A stretch of 64,000 nucleotides of DNA from Janibacter melonis (GCF_020567375.1 NZ_JAJBZM010000001.1:1223935-1287934); one strand, 5' to 3'; positions 13,039 through 21,386 are shown, counted from the first letter of the stretch. The notes: a model not told the origin generated them from the letters alone. Program-made: numbers and translations.

Positions 13039-14333
13039 CCTGGCAGAACTGGGCGGGCACGGAGCGGGCCGACCCGGCACGGGTCGTCTCGCCGTCGTCG
13101 ACCCAGGAGGTCTGCGACGCCGTCCGTGCGGCCGTGCGCGACGGGCTCGGGGTCAAGGCGATCGGCGCCGGTCACTCCTTCTCCGGCGCGGCCGTCGCCC
13201 CCGGCGTGCAGCTGCGGCCCGACCGGCTGGACGCGGTGCACGAGGTCGACCGCGCCTCGGGCCTGGTGCGTGTCGGGGCGGGGATGCCGTTGCACCGGCT
13301 CACCCCCCTGCTCGCCGAGCACGGGCTGGCCCTGGAGATCCTCGGTGACATCGACCGGCAGACCGTCGGCGGTGCGGTGAGCACGGGCACCCACGGCAGC
13401 GGCGAGAGGTTCGGGAGCATCTCGACGCAGGTGCGCGCGCTCGAGCTCGTCCTCGGCGACGGGAGCGTCGTCACCTGCTCGCCGACGCAGCGCCCCGAGC
13501 TCTTCGCGGCGGCCCGGGTCGGCATCGGCGCCCTCGGCGTCATGACGAGCGTGACCCTCCAGTGCGTGCCGCTCTACGCGCTGCACGCCGTCGACGCGAA
13601 GATGCCGATGGAGCAGCTGCTCGAGGAGGTCGACGAGCTCGCCGCGACGAACGACCACTTCGAGCTCTTCTGGTTCCCGCACACCTCGACCGCGCTCACC
13701 CGACGCTTCGAGCGGCTGCCGGGGGACGCCCCGCTGCGGCCGATGAGCACCCTCGCCCGGCTGCTCGACGACGAGATCGCGACGAACGTCGGGCTCGAGG
13801 CGCTGCTGCGGGTCGGCACCCGGGCGCCACGCCTCGTGCCGGGCATCACCTCGCTCGTCACCCGGGCGATCTCGGCCCGCGACTTCACCGACCTCGCGCC
13901 GCGGGTCTTCGCGTCCCGACGGGACGTGCGCTTCCGCGAGGGCGAGTACTTCGTGCCCCGCGATGCCCTCGTGCCGGCCCTGCGCGAGCTGTGGCGGTGG
14001 GTCGAGGAGCACGACGAGCCGGTGTCCTTCCCCTTCGAGATCCGCTTCGTGCGCAGCGACGACATCTGGCTCTCGCCGGCGTACGAGCGCGAGAGCGCGG
14101 TCGTCGCCTTCCACCAGTACCACCGCATGCCGCACGAGCGGTGGTTCTCGGTGTGCGAGGACGTGCTCGGCGCGGCCGGCGGGCGGCCGCACTGGGGCAA
14201 GATGCACCGGCTCGACGCGAGCGCCCTGCGCCCGCTCTACCCCCGCTTCGACGACGCCCTCGCGGTGCGCGACGAGATCGACCCCGGACGGGTCTTCGCC
14301 AACCCCTACCTCGAGCGGGTGCTCGGACCATGA
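13035..14333 (+). CDS. FAD-linked D-arabinono-1,4-lactone oxidase family protein
   Basis: A 432-residue flavoprotein of the VAO/PCMH fold with an ALO C-terminal domain. The FAD region shows GAGHSFSGAA near residue 50, whose His is the usual covalent FAD attachment in sugar-lactone oxidases, then GGAVSTGTHGSG. The C-terminal domain has the family motif HWGK. Relatives oxidise aldonolactones or alditols with O2 or other acceptors; the substrate here is unknown. GTG 13035 overlaps the upstream stop (GTGA), and its own stop overlaps the next ATG (ATGA). Confidence 0.82.
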   Translation: MTWQNWAGTERADPARVVSPSSTQEVCDAVRAAVRDGLGVKAIGAGHSFSGAAVAPGVQLRPDRLDAVHEVDRASGLVRVGAGMPLHRLTPLLAEHGLALEILGDIDRQTVGGAVSTGTHGSGERFGSISTQVRALELVLGDGSVVTCSPTQRPELFAAARVGIGALGVMTSVTLQCVPLYALHAVDAKMPMEQLLEEVDELAATNDHFELFWFPHTSTALTRRFERLPGDAPLRPMSTLARLLDDEIATNVGLEALLRVGTRAPRLVPGITSLVTRAISARDFTDLAPRVFASRRDVRFREGEYFVPRDALVPALRELWRWVEEHDEPVSFPFEIRFVRSDDIWLSPAYERESAVVAFHQYHRMPHERWFSVCEDVLGAAGGRPHWGKMHRLDASALRPLYPRFDDALAVRDEIDPGRVFANPYLERVLGP

Positions 14334-15532
14334 GCGACGACCCCCGCGCCCGACCCGTCGACCAAGACGCCCTCGCCCGTGCGACCGCGCACCTCGAGCC
14401 CCCCTTCGCCGTCGTCGACCTCGGCGCGCTGCGCGCGAACACCGCCGACCTCGTCCGGCGGGCCGGCGGCACCCCGATCCGGGTCGCGAGCAAGTCGGTG
14501 CGGTGCCGCGAGATCGTGCGGCGCACCCTCGCGACCCCCGGGTACGCCGGGGTCCTCGCCTACACCCTGCCCGAGGCGCTGTGGCTCGCCGAGGAGGTCG
14601 AGGACGTCGTCGTCGGGTATCCCAGCGTCGACCGCGCGGCGCTCGCCCGGCTCGGGGCCGACGAGCGCCTGGCCGCCCGGGTGACCCTCATGGTCGACAG
14701 CCGGGAGCACCTCGACCTCACCGCCGCCCACGTCGGGGCCGACGGCCCACCGGTGCGGGTGTGCGTCGAGCTCGACGCGTCGCTGCGGCTGGCCGGCGGC
14801 CGGGTGCACCTCGGGGCGCGCCGCTCGCCCGCGCACACCCCGCAGGAGGTCGCCGCCCTGGCCCGGGCGGTCCACGACCACCCACGGCTCCACCTCGTCG
14901 GGCTCATGGCCTACGAGGGTCAGGTCGCCGGTGTCGGCGACGACCAGCCCGGGCTGCGTCGTCTCGCCGTCCGCGCGGTGCAGCGACGCTCGGTGGCCGA
15001 GCTCGCGCAGCGTCGGGCCGAGGCCGTCGCCGCGGTGCGCGAGGTGGCGCCGCTCGACTTCGTCAACGGCGGCGGCACCGGCAGCCTCGAGACGACCTCC
15101 GCCGAGGCCGCCGTCACCGAGGTCGCGGCGGGGTCCGGGCTGCTCGGCCCGCACCTCTTCGACCACTACACCCGATTCCGGCCCCGCCCGGCCGCCCACT
15201 TCGTCCTGCCCGTCGTGCGGCGCCCCTCCCCCCGGCACGCGACGGTGCTCGGCGGCGGCTGGGTCGCCTCGGGCGCGGCCGGGCGCGACCGCCTCCCGCT
15301 CCCGGTGCACCCGCCCGGCCTGCGTCTGCTCGGGGCCGAGGGCGCGGGCGAGGTGCAGACGCCGCTCACCGGTCCTCGCGTCGACGACCTGCGCATCGGC
15401 GACCGCGTGTGGTTCCGCCACACGAAGGCCGGCGAGCTGAGCGAGCACGTCGACGTCCTGCACCTCGTCGACGGCGACGAGGTCGTGCAGAGCGTGCCGA
15501 CCTACCGCGGGGAGGGCCGGGCCTTCTTGTGA
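14330..15532 (+). CDS. Alanine-racemase-fold PLP enzyme (amino acid deaminase/aldolase type)
   Basis: A 400-residue protein of the D-threonine aldolase / D-serine dehydratase-like group. The N-terminal TIM barrel begins FAVVDLGALRANTADLVRR, and RVASKSVR supplies the PLP lysine. GLMAYEGQVAG and FVNGGGTGSLETT follow the family pattern. The C-terminal beta domain ends with a metal-binding-type region including VWFRHTKAGELSEHV. It probably removes or cleaves a D- or beta-hydroxy amino acid, but no substrate is proven. Start overlap with the oxidase gene and shared orientation make it the last gene of the operon. Confidence 0.78.
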   Translation: MSDDPRARPVDQDALARATAHLEPPFAVVDLGALRANTADLVRRAGGTPIRVASKSVRCREIVRRTLATPGYAGVLAYTLPEALWLAEEVEDVVVGYPSVDRAALARLGADERLAARVTLMVDSREHLDLTAAHVGADGPPVRVCVELDASLRLAGGRVHLGARRSPAHTPQEVAALARAVHDHPRLHLVGLMAYEGQVAGVGDDQPGLRRLAVRAVQRRSVAELAQRRAEAVAAVREVAPLDFVNGGGTGSLETTSAEAAVTEVAAGSGLLGPHLFDHYTRFRPRPAAHFVLPVVRRPSPRHATVLGGGWVASGAAGRDRLPLPVHPPGLRLLGAEGAGEVQTPLTGPRVDDLRIGDRVWFRHTKAGELSEHVDVLHLVDGDEVVQSVPTYRGEGRAFL

Positions 15533-15652
15533 CGCGGTCCGTCACGAAGGCGTGACCCGCAGGGGTCTGGCGCGAGCGAGCCCCGCCTGCCAGGATCGCC
15601 GGAGCCCGCCGCGCACCCTGTCGGCGGGGCAGCCCGAAGGAGAAACTCCCCC

Positions 15653-17152
15653 ATGGCTTCAACGAGGAAGCGCACCACCCCCTGGATCGTGGCGACCGCC
15701 GCGATCGGTCTCACCCTCGTCGGCTCGCAGTCCGCGGCCGGCTCGAGCAGCGCGGCCGAGCCGCCGTCGACCCCGGTCCCCGTGAGCACGCCGGACGGTC
15801 AGCTCGCGAGCTACGTCGTCAACGCCAAGATCGTCAACCCCGGCCAGGTCCGCAAGGTCGAGAAGGCCGTGGAGGCTGCCGGCGGCGTCGTCGTGCAGTC
15901 CTGGCCCCAGATCGGCGTCGTCGTCGCCCACTCGAAGAACGGCGACTTCCGCACCGAGGTCGTCACCAAGGCCAAGGGCGCCGTCGCGTCGGCCGGCCCG
16001 ACCCGCACCGCCACCGTCCTCGAGGGCACCCCCGAGGGCGTCCAGGCCCCCTGGGGCCCGGGCAAGGGCCAGATCAAGGCGATCCCCCGCGCCGAGGACC
16101 CCGTCGAGGGCCCGACCACCCCGGCGACCGGCGTCCCGGAGCAGTACGAGTCGCTCCAGTGGGACATGAAGAACATCGGCGTCCCCGAGGCCCACAAGAC
16201 GACGACCGGCTCCTCGAAGGTCACCGTCGGCGTCCTCGACAGCGGCATCGACCCCGACCACCCGGACCTCGCCAGCCAGATCGACGTCGCGCAGTCCGTC
16301 AACTGCACGGCCGGCGGTCGTCCCGACACCTCGGCCACCGGCTGGGCCCCGACGACGAGCGACCACGGCACCCACGTGGCCGGCACCATCGGTGCCGCCC
16401 GCAACGGCGTCGGCATCGTCGGCGTCGCCCCGGGCGTGAAGATGGCCTCCGTCAAGGTCGTCAGCGACGAGGGGTACATCTACCCCGAGTACGCGATCTG
16501 CGGCTTCATGTGGGCCGGCGAGAAGGGCATGGAGGTCACGAACAACAGCTACTACGTCGACCCCTTCGAGTTCTGGTGCGGTGACCAGCCCGAGCAGGCC
16601 CCGGCCCTCGAGGCCGTGCGTCGCGCGGTGAAGTGGTCGCAGGACGAGGGCACCGTGCACGTCGCCGCGGCGGGCAACAGCTCCTACGACCTGTCGAACA
16701 AGACGACGAACGCCTCGAGCCCGAACGACGGCACGGCGGTCAACCGCACGATCAACTCCTCGTGCAAGGACATCCCGACCGAGCTCGACGACGTGCTCAC
16801 CGTCTCCTCGATCGACCAGGCCGGCAAGCTGTCGTCCTTCAGCAACCGTGGCCTCGGCTCGATCGACGTCGCGGCGCCGGGCAGCCGGATCCTGTCGACG
16901 ATCGTGTCGAATAACGGCTGGGGCTACAAGAGCGGCACCTCGATGGCGTCCCCGCACGTCGCCGGTGTCGTGGCCCTCATGCGCTCCGCTCACCCCGAGC
17001 TGAGCGCCTCGCAGGTCGTCGAGCGCATCCGCGCCCAGGCGACCGACACCCCGTGCTCGACGACCGCGGCCGGTGCGCCGTGCGTCGGTGACGCCTCGGA
17101 GAACAGCTACTACGGCCAGGGTGTGGTCGACGCGGCCGCGGCCGTGCGCTGA
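15653..17152 (+). CDS. Secreted S8 family serine peptidase (subtilase)
   Basis: A 499-residue exported protease. Residues 1-35 are a signal peptide (basic MASTRKR, then a hydrophobic core). A propeptide-like domain follows to about residue 150. The catalytic triad is Asp196 (VLDSGIDPDHPDL), His238 (DHGTHVAGT) and Ser430 (SGTSMASPHVAG), with oxyanion Asn342 in AAAGNSS. Several cysteines in the catalytic domain suggest disulfides outside the cell. AAGGAG precedes the ATG. A strong hairpin follows the stop. It appears to be monocistronic. Confidence 0.93.
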   Translation: MASTRKRTTPWIVATAAIGLTLVGSQSAAGSSSAAEPPSTPVPVSTPDGQLASYVVNAKIVNPGQVRKVEKAVEAAGGVVVQSWPQIGVVVAHSKNGDFRTEVVTKAKGAVASAGPTRTATVLEGTPEGVQAPWGPGKGQIKAIPRAEDPVEGPTTPATGVPEQYESLQWDMKNIGVPEAHKTTTGSSKVTVGVLDSGIDPDHPDLASQIDVAQSVNCTAGGRPDTSATGWAPTTSDHGTHVAGTIGAARNGVGIVGVAPGVKMASVKVVSDEGYIYPEYAICGFMWAGEKGMEVTNNSYYVDPFEFWCGDQPEQAPALEAVRRAVKWSQDEGTVHVAAAGNSSYDLSNKTTNASSPNDGTAVNRTINSSCKDIPTELDDVLTVSSIDQAGKLSSFSNRGLGSIDVAAPGSRILSTIVSNNGWGYKSGTSMASPHVAGVVALMRSAHPELSASQVVERIRAQATDTPCSTTAAGAPCVGDASENSYYGQGVVDAAAAVR

Positions 17153-17170
17153 CCCACCGCAGCAGCAGCG

Positions 17171-17206
17171 GCAGGGCCCGGCACCCGAAGGGGTGCCGGG
17201 CCCTGC
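17171..17206. terminator. Bidirectional terminator between the subtilase gene and murB
   Basis: A perfect 16-bp stem from GCAGGGCCCGGCACCC to its complement with a GAAG loop. It lies between convergent genes 20 bases from either stop codon. Confidence 0.88.
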
Positions 17207-17224
17207 TGCGTGCGGGGGGAGCGG

Positions 17225-18298
17225 CTAGAGCGCGTGCCCGACGAAGACCGGCTCGTTGACGAGGGTCACGCCGAAGGCCTCGCGGACGCCGTCGCGCACC
17301 TCGCGGGCCAGCGCGGCGACGTCGGCCGCGCTCGCGGACCCGCGGTTGGTCACCGCGAGCGTGTGCTTCGTCGACAGCGCGGCCGGGCCCGGCATGCCGT
17401 AGCCCTTGCCGAAGCCGGCCCGCTCGATGAGCCACGCAGCGCTCGTCTTCGCCTGGCCGCCGGGGGCGTCGAAGCGGGGCGGCGGCGGTGCGTCGGGCCC
17501 GAGCCGCTCCGCCGCCCGGGCGACGAGGACGTCGTGGTCGGCGGCGGGCAGGACGGGGTTGGTGAAGAAGGACCCGCAGCTCCACGTGTCGTGGTCGGCC
17601 TCGTCGAGCACCATGCCGCGACGGCGGCGCTGGGCGAGGACGGCCTCGCGGGCGTCGGCGAGCGGGACCCGCTCCCCCAGCTCGACGCCGAGCTGCTGGG
17701 CGAGGTCCGCGTAGGCGACCGGTGCGGAGAGGTCGGCGAGGGCGAGCTGGAAGCTCACGTCGAGGACGACGAAGCGGTCGGTGCCCTTGAAGACCGAGTG
17801 CCGGTAGGTGAAGCCGCAGTCGGCCGCCGCCATCGTGCGCACCTGACCGGTCGTGCGGTCGAGCACCCGGACCCGGGCGATGGTCTGGGCGACCTCCTGG
17901 CCGTAGGCGCCGACGTTCTGCACCGGCGTCGCACCGGTGAGCCCGGGGATCCCGCTGAGCGCCTCGATGCCCGACCAGCCGGAGGCGACCGCGTGGGCGA
18001 CGAGGTCGTCCCACGGCTCGCCGGCGGCGACGGTGACGAAGGCCCCCGAGCACAGGTCCTGGGACTCGACGGTGATGCCGCGGCTGGCCATGCGCAGGAC
18101 GACGCCGTCGAAGCCCTCGTCGGCGACGACGAGGTTGGAGCCCCCGGAGACGACGAGCAGCTCACGCCCGGCGGCGTCGACCTCGCGCACGACGGCCACG
18201 GCCTCGTCGGCCGACTCGACGGTGACGAGGGTGGCGGCGGGGCCGCCGACCCGCATCGTCGTCAGCGGGGCGATCCGGGCGTCGTGGTCGGTGCGCAT
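17225..18298 (-). CDS. murB: UDP-N-acetylmuramate dehydrogenase
   Basis: A 357-residue FAD enzyme reducing UDP-GlcNAc-enolpyruvate to UDP-MurNAc in peptidoglycan synthesis. The FAD-binding region reads VVSGGSNLVVADEGFDGVVL and SGIPGLTGATPVQNVGAYGQ. The active-site serine lies in CGSFFTNPVL. The start ATG 18298 overlaps the upstream stop as TGATG. A longer in-frame reading to 18544 is an overlap artefact over hadB. Position after hadA-hadB is the common actinobacterial order. Confidence 0.95.
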   Translation of the reverse strand: MRTDHDARIAPLTTMRVGGPAATLVTVESADEAVAVVREVDAAGRELLVVSGGSNLVVADEGFDGVVLRMASRGITVESQDLCSGAFVTVAAGEPWDDLVAHAVASGWSGIEALSGIPGLTGATPVQNVGAYGQEVAQTIARVRVLDRTTGQVRTMAAADCGFTYRHSVFKGTDRFVVLDVSFQLALADLSAPVAYADLAQQLGVELGERVPLADAREAVLAQRRRRGMVLDEADHDTWSCGSFFTNPVLPAADHDVLVARAAERLGPDAPPPPRFDAPGGQAKTSAAWLIERAGFGKGYGMPGPAALSTKHTLAVTNRGSASAADVAALAREVRDGVREAFGVTLVNEPVFVGHAL

Positions 18299-18723
18299 CA
18301 GTCGAGCTGGACGGTGACCCGGCAGCGGCCGAGCACCTTCTCGCCGGCGCACGTCGCGGTGACGTCGACGACGGCCCGGCGGGTCTGCTCGTCCAGGCTC
18401 GTGACCTTCGCGCTCACCTCGACGTCGGCGCCCTCCTCGTAGGGGACGACGACCGGACGGGTGAAGCGGGTGCCGTAGTCGACGACCCGGCCGGGGTCGC
18501 CGACCCACGAGGTGACGACCTCGACGGCCGCGCCCATGGTCCACATGCCGTGGGCGATGACGTCGGGCAGGCCGACGGAGCGCGCGAAGCGCTCGTCCCA
18601 GTGGATGACGTTGCGGTCGCCGGAGGCGCCCGCGTAGCCGACGAGGGTGGCCCGGTCGACGTGGAGGGTCAGACCCGGCAGCTCCTCGCCGACGCTCACC
18701 TGGTCGTGGGTGCGCACGCTCAT
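18298..18723 (-). CDS. hadB: MaoC-type (3R)-hydroxyacyl dehydratase subunit (HadB-like)
   Basis: A 141-residue single hot-dog domain with the hydratase motif GDRNVIHWDERFARSVGLPD and IAHGM, which carry the catalytic Asp and His. In mycobacteria HadB pairs with HadA (or HadC) to dehydrate 3-hydroxyacyl-ACP in fatty-acid elongation. The gene overlaps hadA by ATGA, so a heterodimer is likely. The exact chain-length role in this organism is unknown. Confidence 0.85.
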   Translation of the reverse strand: MSVRTHDQVSVGEELPGLTLHVDRATLVGYAGASGDRNVIHWDERFARSVGLPDVIAHGMWTMGAAVEVVTSWVGDPGRVVDYGTRFTRPVVVPYEEGADVEVSAKVTSLDEQTRRAVVDVTATCAGEKVLGRCRVTVQLD

Positions 18724-19172
18724 GCCGACTCCTCCCCGCGGATGACGATCGTGGACAGCGACGTCGCGACCGGCTGGTCCTCGGGGTCCAGCAGGTCGCT
18801 GCGCATGACGACCATCGTGTGGCCGCCGGCGGCGCGCACGGAGTCGATCGTCAGCACCCCGCGCAGCTCGTCGCCGGCGACGATCGGGCGGTGGTGGACG
18901 AAGCGCTGCTCGCCGTGGACGACGCGGGAGTAGTCGACCCCCGCCTCGGGGTCGGTGACGAACTGGCGGTCGGTGCGCTGACCGGCGATGACCGCGAAGG
19001 TCGGCGGCGCGACGAGGTCGCGGTAGCCGGCCGCCCGGGCGGCCTCGAGGTCGCGGTGCAGCGGCGAGCTCGCGCCGACGGCGTCGGCGAAGTCGCGGAT
19101 CGCCTCGCGGCCGACCTGGTAGGGCTCGGTCGGGGGGTACGTGCGCCCGACGAAGGACTCGTTGACAGCCAT
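18720..19172 (-). CDS. hadA: MaoC N-terminal-type dehydratase subunit (HadA-like)
   Basis: A 150-residue hot-dog protein (MAVNESFVGRTYPPTEPYQV, then FADAVGASSPLHRD and APPTFAVIAG) with no full hydratase motif. This is typical of the non-catalytic HadA partner that shapes the acyl channel. ATG 19172 lies 7 bases after a TAGGGT box with no ribosome-binding site, so a leaderless hadA-hadB-murB transcript is likely. rpmG and two tRNA genes lie upstream across a terminator. Confidence 0.83.
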   Translation of the reverse strand: MAVNESFVGRTYPPTEPYQVGREAIRDFADAVGASSPLHRDLEAARAAGYRDLVAPPTFAVIAGQRTDRQFVTDPEAGVDYSRVVHGEQRFVHHRPIVAGDELRGVLTIDSVRAAGGHTMVVMRSDLLDPEDQPVATSLSTIVIRGEESA

Positions 19173-19179
19173 GGGCCTC

Positions 19180-19185
19180 ACCCTA
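19180..19185 (-). promoter_or_regulatory. Leaderless-type -10 box of hadA-hadB-murB
   Basis: TAGGGT on the minus strand, separated by 7 bases (GAGGCCC) from the hadA ATG. Confidence 0.5.
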
Positions 19186-19204
19186 GTGCCGCGCCGGGAC
19201 AGCG

Positions 19205-19240
19205 CGACGCCGCCCCAGGCCGGTGGCCGGGGCGGCGTCG
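19205..19240 (-). terminator. rpmG terminator hairpin
   Basis: A 12-bp stem CGACGCCGCCCC / GGGGCGGCGTCG with a further GGCC/GGCC inner stem and one bulge, 21 bases after the rpmG stop codon. It separates rpmG from hadA. Confidence 0.8.
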
Positions 19241-19260
19241 AGGTGCGCGGTGCGGGACGC

Positions 19261-19431
19261 TCAGCGGGTCTCGCGGTGCAGCGTGTGGCGCCCGTCGCGA
19301 CGGCAGTACTTCGACAGCTCCATGCGGTCGGGGTTGTTGCGACGGTTCTTCTTGGTGATGTAGTTGCGCTCCTTGCACTCCGTGCACGCCAGCGTGATCT
19401 TGGGACGGACGTCGGCGCTCTTGCTAGCCAC
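19261..19431 (-). CDS. rpmG: 50S ribosomal protein L33
   Basis: A 56-residue L33 with [20 protein letters not shown] and [19 protein letters not shown]. The first CxxC pair is intact, but the second pair reads CRRD, so the fourth zinc-ligand cysteine is replaced by Asp. I chose GTG 19431, which gives the usual length. It lies after tRNA-Met in the order tRNA-Thr, tRNA-Met, rpmG. The three-cysteine state could weaken zinc binding or use a nearby His. Confidence 0.93.
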   Translation of the reverse strand: MASKSADVRPKITLACTECKERNYITKKNRRNNPDRMELSKYCRRDGRHTLHRETR

Positions 19432-19574
19432 GGGACAACCTGCTCTCGGAACGGGGGTGGAGACGATCTGGTCGGGCACACGCGCCCTGGGCGGCGGCCA
19501 TCGACATACCAGGATAGGGCACGCACCGAGGACGGCGAAATCCGCGCTGCGGATGCCACCGGCACCGGTGCTCG

Positions 19575-19648
19575 TAGCGGGAGCGGGACTCGATCCCGCG
19601 ACCTCACGATTATGAGTCGTGCGCTCTAACCAGCTGAGCTACCCCGCC
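19575..19648 (-). tRNA. tRNA-Met (CAT)
   Basis: A 74-base cloverleaf on the minus strand with acceptor GGCGGGG paired to TCCCGCT (two G-U pairs), anticodon CAT in ACTCATAAT and T-arm GCGGGATCGAGTCCCGC. The first acceptor pair is G-U rather than a mismatch, so it looks like an elongator Met tRNA. No CCA is encoded. Confidence 0.93.
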
Positions 19649-19691
19649 GTGCGGTGCGGCACCGACCGGACGAGCCGGCGATGCCATACCG

Positions 19692-19764
19692 AGCCCCCTG
19701 TCGGAATCGAACCGACGACCTTTTCCTTACCATGGAAACGCTCTGCCGACTGAGCTAAGGGGGC
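19692..19764 (-). tRNA. tRNA-Thr (GGT)
   Basis: A 73-base cloverleaf on the minus strand with acceptor GCCCCCT / AGGGGGC, anticodon GGT in CATGGTAAG and T-loop GTTCGATTC. It is the first gene before tRNA-Met and rpmG. Confidence 0.95.
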
Positions 19765-19795
19765 GTGCCGCACACGTGTGCGCGGCGCCTCGCAG

Positions 19796-19801
19796 AGATT
19801 A
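19796..19801 (-). promoter_or_regulatory. Candidate -10 box of the tRNA-Thr unit
   Basis: TAATCT on the minus strand, 31 bases upstream of tRNA-Thr. No good -35 box is seen. A perfect palindrome CGCACACGTGTGCG at 19769-19782 lies between this box and the tRNA. Confidence 0.35.
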
Positions 19802-19859
19802 CACGGCGAGGCGGTCGGGGCGGAAATCGGGGCCCGCGGGTTCCCCCTTCGCCCCTCTC

Positions 19860-20276
19860 CTAGGCCTGCTCGGGCCGCGCGATCGAGGTCATCGCGGCGC
19901 GCAGGGCGCCCTCGATCGGCACGGGGGTGCGGGTCGCCCGGTCGACGAAGACGTGGACGACGTGGCCGGTCGCGACGGCGGCGCCGTCACTGGCCCGGGA
20001 GAGCTCGAGCGACCACGTCACCGAGGTGCGCCCGAGACGGGCCACGGACAGCGCGACGACGAAGCGGTCGGGGTAGGAGATCTCCGCGTGGTAGCGGCAG
20101 CCGCTCTCGGGCACGAGGTCGACGACGTCGCCGGCGGGGTCGAAGCCCTGGGCCTGGAGCCAGTCGTTGATGACCGTGTCCATCACCTGGTAGTGCACGG
20201 CGTTGTTGACGTGGCCGAACTGGTCGTTGTCGAGCCAGCGGGTCGGGACCTCGGTGACGAAGGGGTGGTCAGGCAC
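19860..20276 (-). CDS. Acyl-CoA thioesterase, 4HBT family
   Basis: A 138-residue hot-dog protein. TRWLDNDQFGHVNNAVHYQVMD is the 4-hydroxybenzoyl-CoA thioesterase signature, with the catalytic-type Asp in DNDQFGHVNN. Relatives hydrolyse acyl-CoA thioesters; the acyl group here is unknown. I chose GTG 20276, which has GAGAGG nine bases upstream and overlaps the tag stop by 8 bases; ATG 20285 is the alternative. It is cotranscribed with tag and the membrane protein upstream. Confidence 0.82.
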   Translation of the reverse strand: MPDHPFVTEVPTRWLDNDQFGHVNNAVHYQVMDTVINDWLQAQGFDPAGDVVDLVPESGCRYHAEISYPDRFVVALSVARLGRTSVTWSLELSRASDGAAVATGHVVHVFVDRATRTPVPIEGALRAAMTSIARPEQA

Positions 20277-20877
20277 GGGTGCCATCCTCTCGCCACAGCC
20301 CGGACGTCCCGCGCCGGTGGCTGCCGACGAGGTGGGTGTCGACGACGCCGACCGCCTCCATGAGCGCGTGCATCGTCGTCGGGCCGACGAAGGCGAAGCC
20401 GCGCGCCTTGAGCTCTCGGGCGAGGGCGACTGACTGCGGCGAGGTCGTCGGCACCTCGGCCTGGGTGGTCGGCACGGAGGTGGTCTGCGGCTGGTGCGAC
20501 CACACGAGCCCGGGGAGCCCGCCGTCGGCGCGCAGCTCGAGGGTGGCGCGGGCGTTGGTGATCGTCGCGGCGACCTTGCGCGCGTTGCGCACGATGCCGG
20601 CGTCGGCCATGAGGCGGGCGACGTCGGCGTCGTCGTAGCCGGCGACACGCTCGGGGTCGAAGTCGTCGAAGGCGGCCCTGAAGGCGGGCCGCTTGCGCAG
20701 GATCGTCGCCCACGACAGCCCGGACTGGAAGGCCTCGAGGCTCAGCCGCTCGAAGAGGCCGCGCTCGTCGCGCACCGGCATGCCCCACTCGGTGTCGTAG
20801 TAGGCACGCAGCAGCGGGTCGGTGCTCGCCCAGGGCGGGCGGGCCAGCCCGTCCTCGCCGACGACGAGGTCGCTCAC
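20269..20877 (-). CDS. tag: DNA-3-methyladenine glycosylase I
   Basis: A 202-residue protein aligned over its length with Tag. It keeps the catalytic-pocket glutamate and tryptophan (SLEAFQSGLSWATILRKR) and the FVGPTTMHALMEAVGVVDTH block. It removes 3-methyladenine from DNA in base-excision repair. The four zinc-snap ligands of E. coli Tag (Cys4, His17, His175, Cys179) are not kept: I read Pro, Tyr, His and Ser. It is therefore probably a zinc-free form. GTG 20877 overlaps the upstream stop as GTGA. Confidence 0.88.
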   Translation of the reverse strand: MSDLVVGEDGLARPPWASTDPLLRAYYDTEWGMPVRDERGLFERLSLEAFQSGLSWATILRKRPAFRAAFDDFDPERVAGYDDADVARLMADAGIVRNARKVAATITNARATLELRADGGLPGLVWSHQPQTTSVPTTQAEVPTTSPQSVALARELKARGFAFVGPTTMHALMEAVGVVDTHLVGSHRRGTSGLWREDGTRA

Positions 20878-21305
20878 CGGGGGTCCTCGCCCTCGTCCTG
20901 CGGGGTGGGGTCGAGCGCCGTGGCGAGCAGCGAGATCGCGGCGCCGCCGAGGCCGAGGACGAGCCGGGGGTGCCGGGTCGTGCGCTGCGCCCAGCGCTCG
21001 ACGGCAGCCTGACCGCGCAGCCCGAGCTCGCCGCCGGCGGCGAAGGTCACCGCGGCGAGGGTCCCGAGGCCGAGCGAGACGGGGAGGGGCACGCGCTGCC
21101 GGGGCCCGTCGGCGGGCTCGGGGCTGCCCTCGCGCCACCCGGCCGCCGCGCCGGTCGCGACGGCGACCCCGGCGCCGGCCGCGACGACGAGGGTGACCCC
21201 ACGCAGCAGACGGGGGTGCTCCTGCGCGCTCAGGGCGGCGGTGGCCAGGCCGGACGCGGCGGCGAGCGCGACCCCGCCCCGGGTGATCATCGGTCGGTCG
21301 GTCAT
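20874..21305 (-). CDS. Small membrane protein of unknown function
   Basis: A 143-residue protein starting at ATG 21305 ([20 protein letters not shown]) with GGAGGG upstream. There are about four hydrophobic stretches, near residues 10-27, 36-55, 74-92 and 115-131, and an acidic tail ending GEDPR. I recognise no family. It is coupled to tag by GTGA overlap. A longer frame upstream would run through tRNA-Tyr and was rejected. Confidence 0.7.
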   Translation of the reverse strand: MTDRPMITRGGVALAAASGLATAALSAQEHPRLLRGVTLVVAAGAGVAVATGAAAGWREGSPEPADGPRQRVPLPVSLGLGTLAAVTFAAGGELGLRGQAAVERWAQRTTRHPRLVLGLGGAAISLLATALDPTPQDEGEDPR

Positions 21306-21341
21306 CAGCGGTCCCTCCAGGAGGCGGTCACGGCCGGACGA

Positions 21342-21377
21342 CGAAGGCCTCGGACCGGTGTCGGTCCGAGGCCTTCG
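21342..21377 (-). terminator. Terminator after tRNA-Tyr
   Basis: A perfect 15-bp stem CGAAGGCCTCGGACC / GGTCCGAGGCCTTCG with a 6-base loop, beginning 10 bases after the tRNA 3' end. Confidence 0.85.
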
Positions 21378-21386
21378 CTGCACGGG

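Noticed and set aside
18299-18544. A longer murB start
   Set aside because: It overlaps hadB throughout and translates to Arg/Gly-rich sequence; the TGATG start is well supported.
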